DNA of 64,000 nt. Origin: Taenia hydatigena. Its lineage: Eukaryota; Platyhelminthes; Cestoda; Cyclophyllidea; Taeniidae. Under the pieces are notes generated by a model, which was not told the DNA's origin, did not search any database, and was given only the letters and a program-made list of their open reading frames with translations. The position numbers and the translations under genes are program-made. The stretch lies in contig JADWOT020000008.1 of the NCBI GenBank assembly GCA_036345935.2, positions 5,311,114 through 5,375,113 on the forward strand, in the 5' to 3' direction. Of this stretch, positions 11,736 to 22,303 are shown in pieces (within the stretch, counting starts at the first letter, position 1; each line of letters starts with the position of its first letter).

Positions 11736-12775
11736 GTATATGTAATACTTAATTTCTTTAAATGCGCTTTGTAGGCCAGGGGCGGGAAGTCAATAGGAAC
11801 CACGTGACGGAGGAACGCGGAGACTCCTTGGAACGTGACAGACCCCCGGCCTGAACCCCCATTCATCGCCCAACTGTATCTATTACCCATATAACAGTAA
11901 AGATGTCTAAACACACTCAGACTTCTACTGGCAAGGGTAACCAGGAGGGAGAGGAGGAACCCTCCACACTGGTGGCAGCGTTGGCGGACCTCCCCCATTT
12001 CAAGGAAGGGATGAATTTCGGAGATTGGATGAAAACCGTTAGGTTTAACATCCACTTGTTTCCCCAGCGGCAGAGGATTCCGCTGATCCTACACGCTCTT
12101 CCGCAAGAGCTGTTCTCCGCAGCGGTTGATGCCGGGGTCTCACCCGACTCCGATCTAGACGAGTGCTGCGAAATTCTGGCCCAGCTCGTCATTGACCAAC
12201 GAGAGGAGTCGCTTGCTAGGGAGTTCTTTCTCCGCGAGCAAAAATCGGGCGAAAGCGACGAGGACTTCGCGGGAGCACTGCAAATCCTCGCTGAACGGGC
12301 TTTCAGGGGCTGCCCACCTAACAAGGTGAGAAGGTGGGTGGCTGTCCAGTTCAAAGCCGGCGTTCGTCCTCCGTCTATCGCCGCGAAACTTCAGGCCCTG
12401 AAGACCAGCGACCTCAGCCAGCTGGTCGATGCAGCCACGAGGAAACGTCAGGAACTCCTCCTGACTTCGTCGCTCCACACGACCCACCGACGACCAAGTT
12501 CCACACGTCCGCGGTGGACCCCTCCGCTCCGTCCCGCAAAAGCAGGTGAGCAGCATTATTCCCTATCCTGCTTATCACCCCGTGGTTCTCTTCCGTTTAT
12601 GCGAGTCTTCGGCAAGCTAGAGGGACGCCCCTGCAGTTTCCTTCTTGACTCAGGCGCAGCTAAGTCATTAGTGAACCCTCAAGCGTTCCCCGATCTCCAC
12701 AAAAAGTTCCGCACGGGTCCCTCCTTCGCAAAACTTCTCTCAGCAGAGGGGAGAAAGATGAAAGTAAAAGGAGAG
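11735..12775 (+). mobile_element. Truncated LTR-retrotransposon fragment (leader plus gag-protease)
   Basis: This insert between the two 505-bp repeats carries a non-coding leader (11735-11902), whose first 105 bases recur inverted at 28374-28467, and then a gag-protease frame. The leader begins TGTATATG, which could be the 5' end of an LTR. No reverse transcriptase, RNase H or integrase is present, so it cannot move on its own. A purine-rich tract at 12745-12775 lies directly before the right repeat, in the position of a polypurine tract, though it is also coding in frame. Confidence 0.65.
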
Positions 12776-12844
12776 TTGAAGCCACGTTTACTTGGGTATT
12801 TGTCGGAAATGATCATCCTTCAAAGAAAATGCTCATATGAATAG
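11903..12844 (+). CDS. Gag-like polyprotein with N-terminal half of retroviral-type aspartic protease, 3' end replaced
   Basis: Frame of 313 codons. Residues 1 to about 190 are a helical, acidic, gag-like region (DWMKTVRFNIHLFPQ; REFFLREQKSGESDEDFAGAL). A basic Pro-rich linker follows. Then comes a protease core, MRVFGKLEGRPCSFLLDSGA, with the catalytic Asp-Ser-Gly-Ala motif at about residues 249-252. No zinc-knuckle CCHC is visible. The flap and second half of the protease are lost: the last 23 codons (from 12776) read into the right 505-bp repeat and stop. It is therefore a dead retroelement gene unless co-opted. Confidence 0.7.
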   Translation: MSKHTQTSTGKGNQEGEEEPSTLVAALADLPHFKEGMNFGDWMKTVRFNIHLFPQRQRIPLILHALPQELFSAAVDAGVSPDSDLDECCEILAQLVIDQREESLAREFFLREQKSGESDEDFAGALQILAERAFRGCPPNKVRRWVAVQFKAGVRPPSIAAKLQALKTSDLSQLVDAATRKRQELLLTSSLHTTHRRPSSTRPRWTPPLRPAKAGEQHYSLSCLSPRGSLPFMRVFGKLEGRPCSFLLDSGAAKSLVNPQAFPDLHKKFRTGPSFAKLLSAEGRKMKVKGELKPRLLGYLSEMIILQRKCSYE

Positions 12845-13280
12845 TGAGTTGGGCACAAATCAATCCGCCCTTGTGGCGAGAAGTGATTCTCATAGCCTGT
12901 GCGTGACGTTGGATTCTGAAGAGCTTAAGAAGAAAGAAGTTGGGAAGAGGGACTAGCTACGCTGCAACTATGGCACGTGTGCGCTCTATCGTCCTCTTAC
13001 TTTCAGATGGCATCCGAGTGGTGCAGCGTTTCACAAATGTCAATCTAGTTAGTAGTTCGGGCCTCATGCGAGCTTATTAAAGAGCTTCATTTTGATACAT
13101 GTAACCATTTAACTTCTTAAGAATATCTGGGACCTTACGCACTATCCTAGGAAGAAAGAATGCATCGCCTTGGTCGACTGTCAGTTTCGGTTACGGACTT
13201 GTGTGGCTATATTCACTTAGTGAGGTGGGCTGACCTACAGGCTATGCTGGTATCCTTGAATCCTTTACCTCTTAATTAAT
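12776..13280 (+). repeat. 505-bp direct repeat, right copy (R2)
   Basis: Same length as R1 and about 99.6% identical by eye. Its first 69 bases supply the C-terminus of the gag-protease frame. It is followed by 339 bases (13281-13619) in which I see no gene, up to the tetraspanin duplication. Confidence 0.9.
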
Positions 13281-13619
13281 ATATATATTTTCTGTTCACG
13301 TATTGTGCCGCTTTTTGTCTTCAAGGAGATCTTGGGCCGCTGCAGAGAATGCTTAGATATATTAAGTCGGCAGGTACTCTCGTGGTCCAGAGTAATTTAG
13401 CGAAAAGCAGTCAGCTTCGTAGCTAGTCGAAACCCTGTTGGCATTTGTGGCCGTACATATGCTAAGTAGTCCTTGTAAAAAGAATGCGATTAGTTTCTTT
13501 AAACTGACCTGGACCTCAGCGGACTAACTTTTTTAATACAATTAAGAGTAAGACCAGGCCAGTCGCTTTGCATTTTTATATAGAATGCAAATCACCCTTT
13601 GAAAATCATCTTTAAGTAC

Positions 13620-16482
13620 TTTTTTTGAGTTATTTAAGTAGACAAAATTTCTACTGCCAAGGTCAAAAGGTTTGTTTGTTTTCTTGATTGGTTGGTCATG
13701 ATGGCCAGAAAACCCTATCGTCACAGATCGTCTGGTAAATTCAATTATGTAAACCGATGGATTAAATATTTATTATGCGTTACAAACTTCTATTTCATGG
13801 TAAGGTTATCTATGTGTCACCAACTCCATAGATGGCCGGGTGTTTGCTTTTCATACTCGGTGTAATAGCATTCGCTGAATCGGGCATTGCAAATAGGAAA
13901 ACTAGCATTAGTCTCTTGCAGTGGATCTTTAATCTGACAGTGCTTGTACTTGGTGTTGGGCTCATCACAACGTGTGTCGCATTTACCGGGTTTATCGGGT
14001 CTCTGCGGGAAAATCAATGCCTCCTTAAATTTGTAAACCTGCACATTTTAAACAATCTTTGTAGTATTACATTTCACTAGCACTACTGTTTGTGTGCGAA
14101 ACGGTTATTGGAGTATTTTTCTTTGTTTATCGCGAGTCAGCTATTAGTCGCATTGAAGAGGTGGTAAAGAAAACGTTTATTTCGCAGTACCGTGAGATAG
14201 GATTCGAAGATTCAACTAATTTTGTGGACTTCATTCAAATTGAGGTAATTCTCACGAAGCACGTTCCGACCTTTCTTCTGCAATGCTAAATATGTGTCTC
14301 TTTTATGACTGTAGTAATTCTGTGCAAAAGTTTATTTTTCGGTTACTATTTCGCGTTCACGTTTTCCTCTAGAACAATTATTTCCCCAAATTTTTCTGAA
14401 ACCCTTTTATCTAAGCTCATGTACATCCTAATTTGTATCTCGCTTTCGAATTCTCTCTCCGATGTTTGCACAGTTTATCCCTACTTGCCTGGGTGTGTAG
14501 ACACCTATGTTCGTTTCAGCTCCAATGCTGCGGTGCGAAGAGCTACAATGATTGGACAGAAAATCGGTACTTCTCGTGCAATTCCACAAACATTAGCTCC
14601 AAGGCTTGTGGTGTGCCCTATTCCTGCTGCAAACGAATGAACAACATTAATGTGAGTATGCATAAACTTTTTGACAAAAATCTTTTGCTCCTTTATTGAA
14701 TTATGGAACTACAGTTATTAAACTTGTGCCTTATTTAACTCGTGGGAAAATCTCTGCTCCTCCTGCCCGCTCTATTATTAAACGCCTTTGTCAACCGCAT
14801 CTGTTCGAATCCAGATGATCTGAGTAGCGTTTTGGCGGTAAGGATAAACGGTAGATTCCTACTAAAAGGGCTTCCATATCACCAAAGCAAGCGCGTATTA
14901 TTCGTATAATGCGTCGACCCATTAAGTTTTAAATTGCTATTTGCTTGGTTGCAACGAATACCCCGCTTTGCTACTACTCGCCGCTACCCAACAATCACTC
15001 TTTCCTGGAGGTCTCAGGGTAGGCGCTAATAACTTCCTCCCCTTACGATTTGTCGTTAGCTAGTAGATCAAACGATTTAGTTGAGCTCGACATCACGAAT
15101 ATGTGTTGATTGTTAGCACAAGAACGATGTCGCACACAGCTCGATTAAGCCTAATTAGCACTTGTTTCGTAGTAGTCGATTTTGCTCTGCAAAAATGTGT
15201 CTGCTAATGGCTAGTCTACACCTCGAACTCGTAGTTTATCTTCAATCTTTTTATCCTCGAAAAACAAATTGTATGGGGGGTTATGGAGATTGAGCAATGT
15301 AACACGATAATCACATTTGTATGTCTGACGCTGGTTAGGTTGAACACCCTCAGTCACACGCCTATTGGAGTCATTTGAACTAACAATGTCAGCAACGAAA
15401 CATACTTTGGTGATTAAGCGCAATATACATTTTTCGATGTATCTGTAAACGTCTAATCTGAATCACAACCGAGTTCACAAAGCGTATCATGGATTGCGGT
15501 GTCTCTCTGCGGCTTCCGAATGCTTTAAGCACCGATGAACATAAGGCCTATTTCTCAGTGTTACACCTTCCAACACAGCCTTATTATGAATCTAACTCGT
15601 AATGCTGATTGTGTCATTTCACCTACTTCTTTATTTGACTCGCGAAATCTTGGAAAGATGCAGATACGTGATTGCTGGCGAGAGAATCTCATGGTCAGGT
15701 TTCCGTTGCTTCCTTGAATCAGACTATTTCCAAGTTAATGGCTGTGTTAAAGGTCCTTCGTCCACTGCGTTTGTCAATAAAAGTAGTAGTAAATAACACG
15801 CCTCAGGCAAAGTGTTTATGAGTGCATATATTAAATCTGGCTGGGGTTTTTTTCTCTCCCACAAAGCACCTCGTGATGAACGATATTGTTTCCTGGCATT
15901 CTAGCGACATGGATGCAAAGTGGCTGGAGTTTACATCATACATGAACGAAAGGAAAAGTAGTAAACAAAAATGCAGGACCCTCAGAATTTCAGATGAAGA
16001 AATTTTCCCTTTTTTATCCCTAGTCTTTCCACCAAACCGTAAACCTGTGTATTCCTTTTTGAATATGCTAGCGACGAAACAATACACCCGGGAAACCCTT
16101 GCATACCTTTAGCTATGATTATTACAAACGTCGGTTAGAATAAGAAGTCTGAGCTAATCACCTACATATCTGTGCGGATGACGCAAACTTATGAAGCGAA
16201 TCGACGCTACTGGCAATTTATGTGCCTTTACATGAGAATGTACCCTGCTAGGCACTTGTGGTGGGGCAAATCCTCCTCCCGAAGGTCTGCTTGAACCGCT
16301 CCAATTGGTTGTGTGTGTGTGCGTGTGTGCATTTGCAGGAGAATGTGATAAACACGTCGTGCGGCCACGGAGTGCAGAATCTGTCTCCTCCGCAGGCGGC
16401 ACCGCTGGTGTGGACGGTGGGGTGCGTGCAGGCTCTCGCTTCCCTCCTCGAAGCAAATGTTGTTCCCGTCTCCTGTGCCGTC
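13620..16482 (+). repeat. Tandem duplication unit, copy 1 (2863 bp)
   Basis: It matches 16483-19347 at a constant offset of 2863 bases, with about 15 single-base differences and one 2-base insertion in copy 2 near 18992. All differences found are in introns. The left breakpoint is a run of seven T at 13620. The right breakpoint falls inside tetraspanin exon 5. Confidence 0.95.
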
Positions 16483-16491
16483 TTTTTTTGA
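13698..16491 (+). pseudogene. TspanC8-type tetraspanin, upstream duplicate lacking TM4 completion and last exon
   Basis: Exons 13698-13799, 13832-14032, 14065-14244, 14520-14651 and 16339-16491. The first four are base-identical to the functional downstream copy. Exon 5 runs into the duplication junction after VPVSCAV and adds two Phe codons before TGA at 16489. The fourth transmembrane segment and C-terminal tail are therefore missing. Introns 1 and 2 are 32 nt each (13800-13831 and 14033-14064). The same promoter region is duplicated only from 78 bases before the ATG. The copy may be silent, may make a truncated protein, or its exons may splice into copy 2. It may also not exist if the duplication is an assembly error. 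Confidence 0.7.
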
Positions 16492-19347
16492 GTTATTTAA
16501 GTAGACAAAATTTCTACTGCCAAGGTCAAAAGGTTTGTTTGTTTTCTTGATTGGTTGGTCATGATGGCCAGAAAACCCTATCGTCACAGATCGTCTGGTA
16601 AATTCAATTATGTAAACCGATGGATTAAATATTTATTATGCGTTACAAACTTCTATTTCATGGTAAGGTTATCTATGTGTCACCAACTCCATAGATGGCC
16701 GGGTGTTTGCTTTTCATACTCGGTGTAATAGCATTCGCTGAATCGGGCATTGCAAATAGGAAAACTAGCATTAGTCTCTTGCAGTGGATCTTTAATCTGA
16801 CAGTGCTTGTACTTGGTGTTGGGCTCATCACAACGTGTGTCGCATTTACCGGGTTTATCGGGTCTCTGCGGGAAAATCAATGCCTCCTTAAATTTGTAAA
16901 CCTGCACATTTTAAACAATCTTTGTAGTATTACATTTCACTAGCACTACTGTTTGTGTGCGAAACGGTTATTGGAGTATTTTTCTTTGTTTATCGCGAGT
17001 CAGCTATTAGTCGCATTGAAGAGGTGGTAAAGAAAACGTTTATTTCGCAGTACCGTGAGATAGGATTCGAAGATTCAACTAATTTTGTGGACTTCATTCA
17101 AATTGAGGTAATTCTCACGAAGCACGTTCCGACCTTTCTTCTGCAATGCTAAATATGTGTCTCTTTTATGACTGTAGTAATTCTGTGCAAAGGTTTATTT
17201 TTCGGCTACTATTTCGCGTTCACGTTTTCCTCTAGAACAATTGTTCCCCCAAATTTTTCTGAAACCCTTTTATCTAAGCTCATGTACATCCTAATTTGTA
17301 TCTCGCTTTCGAATTCTCTCTCCGATGTTTGCACAGTTTATCCCTACTTGCCTGGGTGTGTAGACACCTATGTTCGTTTCAGCTCCAATGCTGCGGTGCG
17401 AAGAGCTACAATGATTGGACAGAAAATCGGTACTTCTCGTGCAATTCCACAAACATTAGCTCCAAGGCTTGTGGTGTGCCCTATTCCTGCTGCAAACGAA
17501 TGAACAACATTAATGTGAGTATGCATAAACTTTTTGACAAAAATCTTTTGCTCCTTTATTGAATTATGGAACTACAGTTATTAAACTTGTACCTTATTTA
17601 ACTCGTGGGAAAATCTCTGCTCCTCCTGCCCGCTCTATTATTAAACGCCTTTGTCAACCGCATCTGTTCGAATCCAGATGATCTGAGTAGCGTTTTGGCG
17701 GTAAGGATAAACGGTAGATTCCTACTAAAAGGGCTTCCATATCACCAAAGCAAGCGCGTATTATTCGTATAATGTGTCGACCCATTAAGTTTTAAATTGC
17801 TATTTGCTTGGTTGCAACGAATACCCCGCTTTGCTGCTACTCGCCGCTACCCAACAATCACTCTTTCCTGGAGGTCTCAGGGTAGGCGCTAATAACTTCC
17901 TCCCCTTACGATTTGTCGTTAGCTAGTAGATCAAACGATTTAGTTGAGCTCGACATCACGAATATGTGTTGATTGTTAGCACAAGAACGATGTCGCACAC
18001 AGCTCGATTAAGCCTAATTAGCACTTGTTTCGCAGTAGTCGATTTTGCTCTGCAAAAATGTGTCTGCTAATGGCTAGTCTACACCTCGAACTCGTAGTTT
18101 ATCTTCAATCTTTTTATCCTCGAAAAACAAATTGTATGGGGGGTCATGGAGATTGAGCAATGTAACACGATAATCACATTTGTATGTCTGACGCTGGTTA
18201 GGTTGAACACCCTCAGTCACACGCCTATTGGAGTCATTTGAACTAACAATGTCAGCAACGAAACATACTTTGGTGATTAAGCGCAATATACATTTTTCGA
18301 TGTATCTGTAAACGTCTAATCTGAATCACAACCGAGTTCACAAAGCGTATCATGGATTGCGGTGTCTCTCTGCGGCTTCCGAATGCTTTAAGCACCGATG
18401 AACAAAAGGCCTATTTCTCAGTGTTACACCTTCCAACACAGCCTTATTATGAATCTAACTCGTAATGCTGATTGTGTCATTTCACCTACTTCTTTATTTG
18501 ACTTGCGAAATCTTGGAAAGATGCAGATACGTGATTGCTGGCGAGAGAATCTCATGGTCAGGTTTCCGTTGCTTCCTTGAATCAGACTATTTCCAAGTTA
18601 ATGGCTGTGTTAAAGATACTTCGTCCACTGCGTTTGTCAATAAAAGTAGTAGTAAATAACACGCCTCAGGCAAAGTGTTTATGAGTGCATATATTAAATC
18701 TGGCTGGGGTTTTTTTCTCTCCCACAAAGCACCTCGTGATGAACGATATTGTTTCCTGGCATTCTAGCGACATGGATGCAAAGTGGCTGGAGTTTACATC
18801 ATACATGAACGAAAGGAAAAGTAGTAAACAAAAATGCAGGACCCTCAGAATTTCAGATGAAGAAATTTTCCCTTTTTTATCCCTAGTCTTTCCACCAAAC
18901 CGTAAACCTGTGTATTCCTTTTTGAATATGCTAGCGACGAAACAATACACCCGGGAAACCCTTGCATACCTTTAGCTATGATTATTACAAACAAGTCGGT
19001 TAGAATAAGAAGTCTGAGCTAATCACCTACATATCTGTGCGGATGACGCAAACTTATGAAGCGAATCGACGCTACTGACAATTTATATGCCTTTACATGA
19101 GAATGTACACTGCTAGGCACTTGTGGTGGGGCAAATCCTCCTCCCGAAGGTCTGCTTGAACCGCTCCAATTGGTTGTGTGTGTGTGCGTGTGTGCATTTG
19201 CAGGAGAATGTGATAAACACGTCGTGCGGCCACGGAGTGCAGAATCTGTCTCCTCCGCAGGCGGCACCGCTGGTGTGGACGGTGGGGTGCGTGCAGGCTC
19301 TCGCTTCCCTCCTCGAAGCAAATGTTGTTCCCGTCTCCTGTGCCGTC
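16483..19347 (+). repeat. Tandem duplication unit, copy 2 (2865 bp)
   Basis: Second copy of the unit at 13620-16482. After 19347 the sequence continues into unique DNA that completes tetraspanin exon 5, so this is the copy in the ancestral 3' context. Confidence 0.95.
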
Positions 19348-21331
19348 TCTGGCATTGCTGTTCTTCAGGCAAGTCACTCCTTGTTCGCCTTTCCATGACG
19401 ATGACCCCCGCTGAAAATTAAGATGTTCAAATTTTGTCGATTGATCTTACTAGCATGTTTAATGGGCACCGTTGTTGAGTTGGTGATGAGACTAGCGCTT
19501 AACATTACGCTTTCCCAATCCCCTTACCTCATCATGACACAAAAGGAAGTTGGTTGGGTCTTTTTGTCAGGTCTTTTTTTGGGAACTCGATGGTAAAATC
19601 TTACTTGTTACCGTATTTATTGTATTTGGATTTAATAGATTTTGAGATGTTTTGAGGTCACCTTCGTCCCCTAGGAGTCATGTTTTTCATTGCCAAATTG
19701 ATCATTCGAAATTGCAAAGGTCCTGGTTGCTCTTTCCTTCCGTTCATCCTCTCACCTCTCGGTAGTGTTTTATCTAAAACATCCCTTAGCTTCGGCCTGG
19801 CAACATTTTTATAGATGTTTATAGTTATTTTTCCCAATGCTGTCACATCGCCCAAGCTTGGCGTTGTTGAAATCCTCCACCAACACGTGCAATCGTAGTG
19901 CCTCATGACTTCCCTGAAGACGAAGGAAGTAATCTTACTCGGGCAGAATATGTATTATGGACGTACAGAACAGAGTGGCGCTGTCGATACGACCCAGCGA
20001 TCAGAGCATCCGGCAAGGATGCAATAACGGAGCCTTTTGTGACCTGTTTCCTAGCCCAAGAGTTAAACAAGCAACCAACGTATTGCATGACCTCTCTTCC
20101 CTTTTGAGCACCGTCTCCTGTGGTTCCGTTGGTTGACCTTCCACGTCAGCTACCACGACTTACTCGGTGCTGTGTTAGAGGAACTCTCACGAACCATGAG
20201 TGACAGTCGTCATCAAATTCCCGTGCAGCTGAGACGATACTTGACCGCAATGCCTTTTGACAATTTCACTGGACCTGGAGTTTCGTCCTGTTTGGGAATT
20301 AAATCGAGGGAAGAAAGAATGCACCGGTCATCACGCGTGTCTATAGCTAGTTGTAGGAACACTAGCCCAAAAGCAGAGCCGAATAGCAAGGTACAGCGTA
20401 TTCACTTTATTTACCGTCTTTATGCAAGTACCGTAGACAGTTCCGTGACGAACTCCTCCAGGTGGTTCACGGCCGCTGGCTTTCCTGCGGAGCATGGGAC
20501 TCGGATAGGTGGACGTTATTTTCTCCCGTCTGCGGCATTTACTCCTCTTCCGTCACGTTAAGGTTTGGCATTCACGGATAAAAAGCAGAGTCCTTGTCTC
20601 CTAGGCTGGGAGTCGCTTTCCGTTGTCATCGATGCAGCCCCCTAGACCCCCGTGAAGGCGAATGGAGACATTGAGTTCGCGCAGAACGCTATTGTCGACC
20701 TAGAGCAGGGCTCGAGGGCTACTGGGATGGCCTGAAGGTCAAGTTGCCCAGTGGAGGTGGAATGGTGGAGCTTCTGAGTGGACCATTACCAATTACCATT
20801 ACCAGTGGTAGCTTTCCTCACTCCAAATGTATTTCCTCTTTCACCTAACTGTGGTAGTGTGATAAATAGTGATACTCCTTTGCTTTGTCAATTTTGCCCA
20901 CAAAAATCATTCATTTTTCTTGAGTGGATTCGAGTATTCCTGTAATTTCGTGGTCATTTCTTCATCTGAAATGCAGATGATGCAGCCTAGCACTGGTGAA
21001 TTCACAAATCAAGTTTAGACTTTTGTAAAGCCTTTGAACGACTGTCTTCGCATCCGAATGTCTGTTAGTGAATCTATTCGAATTAACCCGTTTGACTCCC
21101 CTGTTATTATATATTTTTTTCCCCACTGAACCTGTTACATGATTTCCGCATTATGCTCAATTTGACGCACTTACCATCGTCCTCGAAAGCCTCATGGAGT
21201 TGCATGAAATAGAAAATCACTGTGACATTTTCTTCCCTTTTCAGCTTCTGGCAATCCTCCTAGCAAAGGCGCTCTACACCCAAATTGGCGACCAATTGCG
21301 TTTGCTTCAACAAGAAGGCCTCATGCGTTAG
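16561..21331 (+). CDS. TspanC8-type tetraspanin (TSPAN33-like), complete, 288 aa
   Basis: Exons 16561-16662, 16695-16895, 16928-17107, 17383-17514, 19204-19368 and 21245-21331, all joined in phase 0. Four transmembrane segments are visible. TM1 begins at WIKYLLCVTNFYFM. TM2 is followed by the tetraspanin GSLRENQCLL motif. TM3 is YYISLALLFVCETVIGVFFF. TM4 spans the exon 5/6 junction (VPVSCAVSGIAVLQ then LLAILLAKAL). The large extracellular loop has the CCG motif, ACGVPYSCC and SCG...GC, eight cysteines in all. Eight cysteines define the TspanC8 subgroup, whose known members partner ADAM10. Length (TSPAN33 is 283 aa) and the tail (TQIGDQLRLL) resemble TSPAN33. Introns 1 and 2 are 32 nt. Intron 5 is 1876 nt and starts GC. 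Start chosen at the first of two adjacent ATGs. Confidence 0.9.
19369..21244 (+). other. GC-AG intron of the tetraspanin gene (1876 nt)
   Basis: Exon 5 ends CTTCAG and the intron begins GCAAGT. It ends at CTTTTCAG before the last exon. The phase-0 join restores TM4. It contains a decayed repeat (about 20105-20510) but no gene I can recognise. Confidence 0.75.
20105..20510 (+). repeat. Decayed dispersed repeat, copy a
   Basis: Interrupted similarity to 23640-24230. Shared stretches include CTTTTGAGC, a GACAA/GTTTCACTGG-type segment near 20260 against 23875, CATCACGCGTGT-TAGCTAG near 20328 against CATCACACGTGT-GGCTAG, and TCTTTATG...CCAGGTGGTTCACGGC near 20418 against TCTTTATG...CCAGATGGTTCATGGC. 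No intact ORF. The family is unknown. Confidence 0.35.
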
Positions 21332-22303
21332 CTGTCCCCCCTCAAGGAGTGGCGTCACCCTATTTCCTCCCTCATCCGCCTTCCTACACTTTCCTTTGTC
21401 CTATGCTTGTCTGTGTATATTTCAATACAGAGAATTGCTTTACTGATTCAATCAGCAGTTGCTGGTGTTTTTGCTTGTTCTTCCCCCTGCACACACGTAC
21501 ACGCACCGTGAATTTGCTGGTTCAAAGGGTTCTCCTCTTCCTTTTCCCAGCTCTCACCCCTCCCTTCCGTGTTTGGCACTCTCTGTCCCTTTTTTGCTGG
21601 TAGACAAGATATTTTAATTTACAGATGAATTAAAACTTGGGAGAGGATCATCACACATATTTCCGACCACCGGTCATCCAGAACTCACTATTCCATCCTA
21701 AGCATAGAGTCTTGGAAGAGCGATTAAAGTGACTAGGCTTAAAGTGTCAGCAAAACCACACGAACAAACCGTTGTCTGGAAATCGGCTGCGATCACGCCC
21801 TGTTCTCCATACTTGGAATTAACGCCAACAGCCGTTGTGACAGATTGCAGTTTGTTTGTTCACCATTCTTGGAATTGGAAATGAACTGCGTTGAAGTCGC
21901 CCATTGTGTTGTCGTCGGGAGTTGCGTCGAAGGAGTAGGTCGGGCAACCTCATCGCCCTTCTGACGAGTGGGTGAAACGTGTTTCACGAATCATCTTCTG
22001 GATGGCGGACTCTGAGGTACGCGTTTTCAAATCCCAAAAGACTACCAGGCTGGCACATTCAGGGGAGTCGCGCTAATGAGTTTGTCTTCTCCTCACCCAC
22101 ACCACATTGGTTCTACAAGCGCGAGTTTCTTCATGCCTCGTCAACCAAATGTGTGGATTTGCCTCTCCGTTTAACAAACCCTTTCCCGTGGCAATTTGTT
22201 TCCACTACGCACCCCCTGGATTACATGTCGCTTTTATTTGTGTTGAACAGTGTCTAAGGTTGCCACGAGGTACGTTTGCCTTGCAGCTTGCCTGCCTGCC
22301 ACA
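21332..22303. other. Tetraspanin-CBY1 intergenic region
   Basis: About 970 bases between two plus-strand genes. It must contain the tetraspanin 3' UTR and the CBY1 promoter and 5' UTR. I see no other gene, repeat or RNA. Confidence 0.5.

Noticed and set aside
14800..14835. T-arm-like TTCGAATCC with flanking stem (also in the second duplication copy)
   Set aside because: The loop is too long, and no acceptor, D or anticodon arm can be found at the right spacing, so it is not a tRNA.
16154..16491. Overlapping frames on both strands around the tetraspanin exon 5 (also 19019-19421)
   Set aside because: They are shadows of exon 5 and a neighbouring TG-rich tract.
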